Position numbers and translations under genes: made by a program. Positions 30,447 through 34,202 of a stretch of DNA of 34,202 nt are shown piece by piece. Position 1 is the stretch's first letter, and the number at the start of each line of letters is the position of its first letter. The notes under the pieces were generated by a model. The model did no database searches. It was given only the letters and a program-made list of their open reading frames with translations, and had not been told where the DNA came from. Source of the stretch: Chlorokybus atmophyticus (Eukaryota; Streptophyta; Chlorokybophyceae; Chlorokybales; Chlorokybaceae); assembly GCA_009103225.1 (NCBI GenBank), contig RHPI01000818.1, forward strand, positions 7,253 to 41,454, in the 5' to 3' direction.

Positions 30447-30948
30447 ATGAGTCTCACTGTGCAGGCGATAGCAAAAGCATCGGCAATGGCGAAGAGGAAA
30501 GCAGCAGCATCTCCCAAGGAAGTTGACACCACCTCAGCATCCGTGTCAAGGGCAATAAAAAGTATCAAGCGTGCTGAGACATTGGTACGCACTGGATCTG
30601 GGCAAATGGCATTACGAGAACTGCGCGTCAAGCTCGGCCGCTCCAAGGTTGGAGAATGTGTATGTGTTTGTATGCACACATACTCTGTGCAATATGTGAT
30701 GTTGACTTCAACTTTTCCATGTGCAGAACCACAATGCGGAAGTCTTTGAGAAGAATGATGATGGCACTCCCATGACAGCAAAGCAACGCCAAGCAAAGCG
30801 TCGCAATTGCTGCTTATGCGGCAAGCTGACCACATACTATTGCACTCAGTGTTCTGTGCGAAGTGCTCACAATGAACTCACAGACTGGCGTCTGTGGTTT
30901 TGTCATACCAAGTGCTTCAACTCCTTTCATTCGCGGCGTGAGTATTGA
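30447..30948 (+). CDS. Small basic protein with C-terminal Cys-rich module
   Basis: Two exons: 30447-30647 (or from the acceptor at 30465, if there is an upstream exon) and 30727-30948. The intron has gt...gtgcag borders. The product is about 141 residues from ATG 30447. The first half is Lys/Arg/Ala-rich. The second half ends in CCLCGKLTTYYCTQC and WFCHTKCFNSFH, the same C-x2-C-x7-C-x2-C plus C-x3-C-F-x3-H pattern as the minus-strand gene in the large transposon. A donor-like agg/gtgagt at 30209 hints at a GC-rich first exon near 29990-30209. It is probably related to the element gene, as a domesticated copy or part of a second element. Confidence 0.55.
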
Positions 30949-31412
30949 ACCAAAGCATTGTGCATGTAGCCTTGTAGCCTACATGTAGCCTTGTACTTGT
31001 TGTTATTGGCACTACTTGAGGGGGGTATTGTACACAACTTTAATTGATATGGTGGTGGTGAATGCGAGTGCAAGTTGACGCACGGATGCAAGTGTATGAC
31101 GCGAATGTAGGTCCACCAATGCATGCCCACTTTGCATACGTGTTACAAACCTTGACTTAGTCATAAACCCCCACCCCCACCCCCACCTCCACCTTCACCC
31201 CCACTTCTTCCTCACACACGTGCACGCGCATGCATGCCGCATAAGCTGCCCGTGCAATATGCACGCATACTTGCACATGTATCCGACACGCTTGGTCGCT
31301 CAAAAGTTGACACCCTCCATGTCTCGTTTCACATGCATAAGACAACCGTCTTGCTATATGGGCACATGTTCCAACCACTTGAACACATATAGAAAAGTTT
31401 GGGCTAAACCTT

Positions 31413-32345
31413 TTACACTCTTGCTTCCCCAACAACACGGCACTTTGTCTTGCAGTCATGACCGCACAAATCACTCAACAATGGCGGCCATGGATACTCC
31501 TTGGTGTTCTTGAACTTACATGTCTTGCTGTGTTCGCTGGTATGGCGCTGCACTCGTGCGCTCCCCTGCCCACGCTTGTAATGATAGCATTGCTTACAGG
31601 TTCGCTGCACACCATTTCCGCCAACGCCGGTGCCTCGGTGGGTAGTGCGCATAGGTCCGCCTGAGCTAGGTTGTTGAGGTTGTTCTGTCGCGGGTGCAGC
31701 CGTGTGTCCGGTTGCTGGCGGAGGTGGCATGTTGGATGTTGTGGTAGGGTGCGTAAAAAAGGTCTGCATTGCACGAGTTACAATAGTGAACTCGTTGCTG
31801 ATGAGCTCTTTCACAAGCTTTTTTTCATAAGCTCGGAGATGATGTTTGCATTTCCAAAAGAGCTGGCTTTCTTGCTGTAGGGCCACATGTTCAGCTAGCT
31901 TGAGATTCCACTCGCGGCACATGCTCTCCCAATCGGTGCCTTTTTCGGTTGTGAAGTCCGGGTACAACTCGGACCACAACCGCCTTTCGTCCTCAGTGGT
32001 TACATGACGGGCAAAGTTCAACGGTTTCTTCTTGCGAACAATGGCTTTACGCACCTGCAGATTGCGCTGCTTGAACCGCGCAATAGTAATATTGCCTTGA
32101 CCAACCGCAAAACACATAACCACAATAGTTGGAAGGTGTGTTGGTTGAGCTTGAGCTCGACTAGCTCACCTGCTCCAAGAGGCGACCTAGTTGAGGCTGA
32201 CCCTGATCTCCATGGCTGCCGCTGAGCTGGTGAACAAGGCGGGCGCGGTGACATACTCATGCGCCGCGTGGCCCGCGCAAGCTCTTCAGGTGAACGAAGT
32301 TGACGTGGTGATATGCTCATGCGTCGCGTGGCTTGTTGAAGAACT
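31413..32345 (-). CDS. Unknown basic protein with trihelix-like and CxxC/H motifs
   Basis: The main minus-strand exon runs from about 32075 (after a likely ...caag cag acceptor) to the stop at 31413. An upstream block (about 32345-32172) encodes two related stretches, ATRRMSISPRQLRSPEE and ATRRMSMSPRPPCSP, and ends at a gtgagc donor. The main exon reads DERRLWSELYPDFTTEKGTD, then WESMCREWN and FWKCKHHLRAYEKKL. This looks like a DNA-binding trihelix/Myb-type or element-encoded domain. A Pro/Thr-rich linker, then CKQCYHYKRG...HSKTCKFKN, a possible zinc-binding fold, follow. I do not recognise the family. It may be the 3' part of the gene whose mini-exons lie upstream. Confidence 0.5.
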
Positions 32346-32549
32346 TCAATATCATCAATCCCTTAGTTGACGAGTGGATTGTTGCTTTTTGCCTGTACAC
32401 AACCAACATGGAAAGCAAGTACATATGTGTGTGCTATATGCTTGCGTGCAAGCGTGTAGGTATTTTACTAGCTCATCAGCATCGGCTATAAGAGTGTGCG
32501 TGTCTGTAAGTGTGCTCCATGTGAGAGGAGGGAGGGGGTGTTTACTTAC

Positions 32550-33938
32550 ATGCTCATCGGCTGTACCGTCACGCCAGTGGCACAGGCTGCGGCATGGGCG
32601 CATTGACCTGCACATGCTTTTGTGTGTTACATGCATGCATGTATGCGTGCGTGCGTGCGCATGCGCAGAGGCTGGCGAGCTGGCGGCCTTGTCTATATTG
32701 TGTTTGTGGGTGTGCTGCGTGTGAGAGAAGGTTGTGCAAGCATGCACTTACATGCTGAGCTGTAGCAGCGCGCGGTGCCATCGGCACGAGCTGCTGAACT
32801 GGTGCATTGACCTGCGCGTACGTGCAAATGTGTGCGTGTGCGTGTGTGTGTGCCCGTGTGTATGTTGCGTGCGTGCGTGCGTGTCTACATGCGTGCATGG
32901 TCGTGCATGTGCCCGGGCGTGTGAGGAGGCCAACGGGCTGGCGTATGCATGTGTGTAATGCATGCGAGAGTTAGTGCACTTACATGCTTAGGTGTAGCAG
33001 CGCGCTGCGCCACTGGCACTGGCTTTGGCATGGACGCATCGACCTGCACGACGTGTGGGTGTGGGTGTGGGCATCATGCATGATGCGCGTGCGTGCGTGC
33101 TTGCGTGCGTGCTCGCAACATACAACCGTGCACTTACATGCTCAGCTGGAGCAGCGCGCCGCGCTATTGGCACGGGCTGCGGCATGGACGCATCGACCTG
33201 CACGACGTGTGGGTGTGGGTGTGGGTGTGGGCATCATGCCACATGCGTGTGCATGTGCATGTGCGTGTGCGTGTTGCGTGCATGCGTTCATACGCGCGTG
33301 TGTGCGCGTGCATGCGTGCAACCGTGCGTGCGTGTGCACTTACATGCTCAGCTGGAGCAGCGTGCCGCGCCATTGGCACGGGCTGCATGGGCGCATCGAC
33401 CTGCACGACGTGTGGGTGTGGGTATGGGTATGGGTGTGGGTGTGCGTGTGGGTGTGGGTGTGGGTGTGGGTGTGGGTGTGGGCATGCGTGTGCATGTGCG
33501 TGTGCGTCTATGTGTTGCATGCATGTGCATGCGTTCATATGCTTGTGCGTGAGTGCGTGTATTGCGTGTGTGCGCGTGCAAGGCTGGCGGCTGATGGGCG
33601 TGTGTGTATGTGTGTGTTGCGTGCATTCGTGCAAGCGTGCGCAAGCGTGCGCGTGCGAGGCTAGCGGGTATGTGTTGTGTGCGTGCATTCATGCACATGG
33701 GTGCGTGCATGCTTGCGATCATGCGTTCATGACTGTGCATGTGCATGAGCGTGCGAGGAGGCTGACGGGCTGGCGTATGCATGTGTGTGCTGCATGCGAG
33801 GCTGGCGACCTGGCGGCCTTGTCTATGTGTATGTGGATATGCTGCGTGTGAGAGGAGGTTGTGCAAGCATGCACTTACATGCTCTGCTGTAGCAGCGCGC
33901 GGTGCCATCGGCACGGGTGGCGGCACGGGTGCATCGAC
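32550..33938 (-). CDS. Array of six duplicated mini-exons (partial gene)
   Basis: On the minus strand six blocks have the same borders, tgcag/GT[C]-A[A/G/T]TGC... and CAT/gtaagt: 33879-33938, 33344-33400, 33138-33197, 32984-33043, 32752-32811 and 32550-32607. The first five are 60, 57, 60, 60 and 60 bp and keep frame when joined. They encode variants of VDAxMPxPVPxAxRAAxAEH. The last is 58 bp and contains TGA, so it is either the end of one transcript or a dead copy. Introns are almost pure TG/CA/GC-rich low complexity. The 5' part of the gene lies outside the window. Function unknown; a Pro/Ala repeat linker is the likely product. Confidence 0.55.
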
Positions 33939-34111
33939 CTGCAAATACATGTACGTGTGTGCACGCATCCCTGCCTGCGCATGTGCGTGCATGCTTGAAC
34001 GTGTGCATGCGCATGCGAGGCGGGCTGGCGCGCGTGCATGTGCGTGCATGTGCGCATGCGTGCGTGCGTGCATCATGCTGTTATGCATCTGTTTGTGTAC
34101 GCAGTGCGAGT

Positions 34112-34115
<4 letters not shown>

Positions 34116-34202
<87 letters not shown>
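34116..34202. repeat. (GA)n microsatellite at the window end
   Basis: 87 bp of uninterrupted GA to the last base. Probably the point where assembly stopped. Confidence 0.98.

Noticed and set aside
33025-33851. Long Cys/Val/Arg-rich plus-strand frames of 175-252 codons
   Set aside because: They arise from TG/GTGCGT repeats that are open in several frames on both strands. There is no domain and composition alone explains them.
34116-34202. Telomere or chromosome end
   Set aside because: (GA)n is not a telomere unit; it is a microsatellite at which the assembly probably ended.

Overview
The window is nuclear DNA of a eukaryote, most likely a green alga. Genes are split by many short GT-AG introns. 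The one clear host gene is a plant-type RAD5 (UBA-like N-terminus, HIRAN, SNF2 helicase with embedded RING). The copia element's primer site matches the anticodon half of the plant-type initiator tRNA-Met. A TGTAA motif of the chlorophyte poly(A) type follows RAD5. The species cannot be named from the sequence.

Layout. 1-1340: noncoding flank. 1346-7180: a complete but decayed Ty1/copia retrotransposon with unequal LTRs, a perfect 5-bp target duplication (TTCAT) and a 491-bp TRIM-like element nested in its gag. 7186-10900: noncoding, with short repeat clusters and a second TRIM-like copy in the opposite orientation (8764-9257). 11203-16005: RAD5/HLTF-like helicase and ubiquitin ligase, about 17 coding exons, all core motifs intact. 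16.25-16.58 kb: a cluster of perfect hairpins. About 16.4-27.4 kb: a large (~11 kb) DNA transposon bounded by 36-bp identical inverted repeats. It carries a YqaJ/lambda-exonuclease-like gene, a multi-exon Mutator-like transposase (WRKY-GCM1-type finger, DDE core, two SWIM modules) and, on the opposite strand, a basic protein built from mini-exons and ending in a cysteine-rich module. The palindrome TAGATGCATCTA recurs inside this element and I saw it nowhere else. The element also holds an exact 272-bp copy of a RAD5 exon-intron-exon piece ending at a single N. That is either gene-fragment capture (Pack-MULE-like) or an assembly error. 27.4-30.0 kb: no recognised gene. 30.4-30.95 kb (+): a small gene with the same cysteine-rich module. 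31.4-33.95 kb (-): an unknown basic/zinc-finger gene, preceded by six near-identical 57-60 bp mini-exons separated by TG/CA-rich introns. The window ends in (GA)n.

How it fits together. RAD5 is the only gene with an evident cellular role (template-switch bypass of DNA damage). Most of the rest is transposable-element DNA: copia, TRIM, a gag-like fragment inside a transposase intron, and the large DNA transposon. Most element ORFs carry frameshifts or stops, so these copies look non-autonomous. Some breaks could be sequencing errors.
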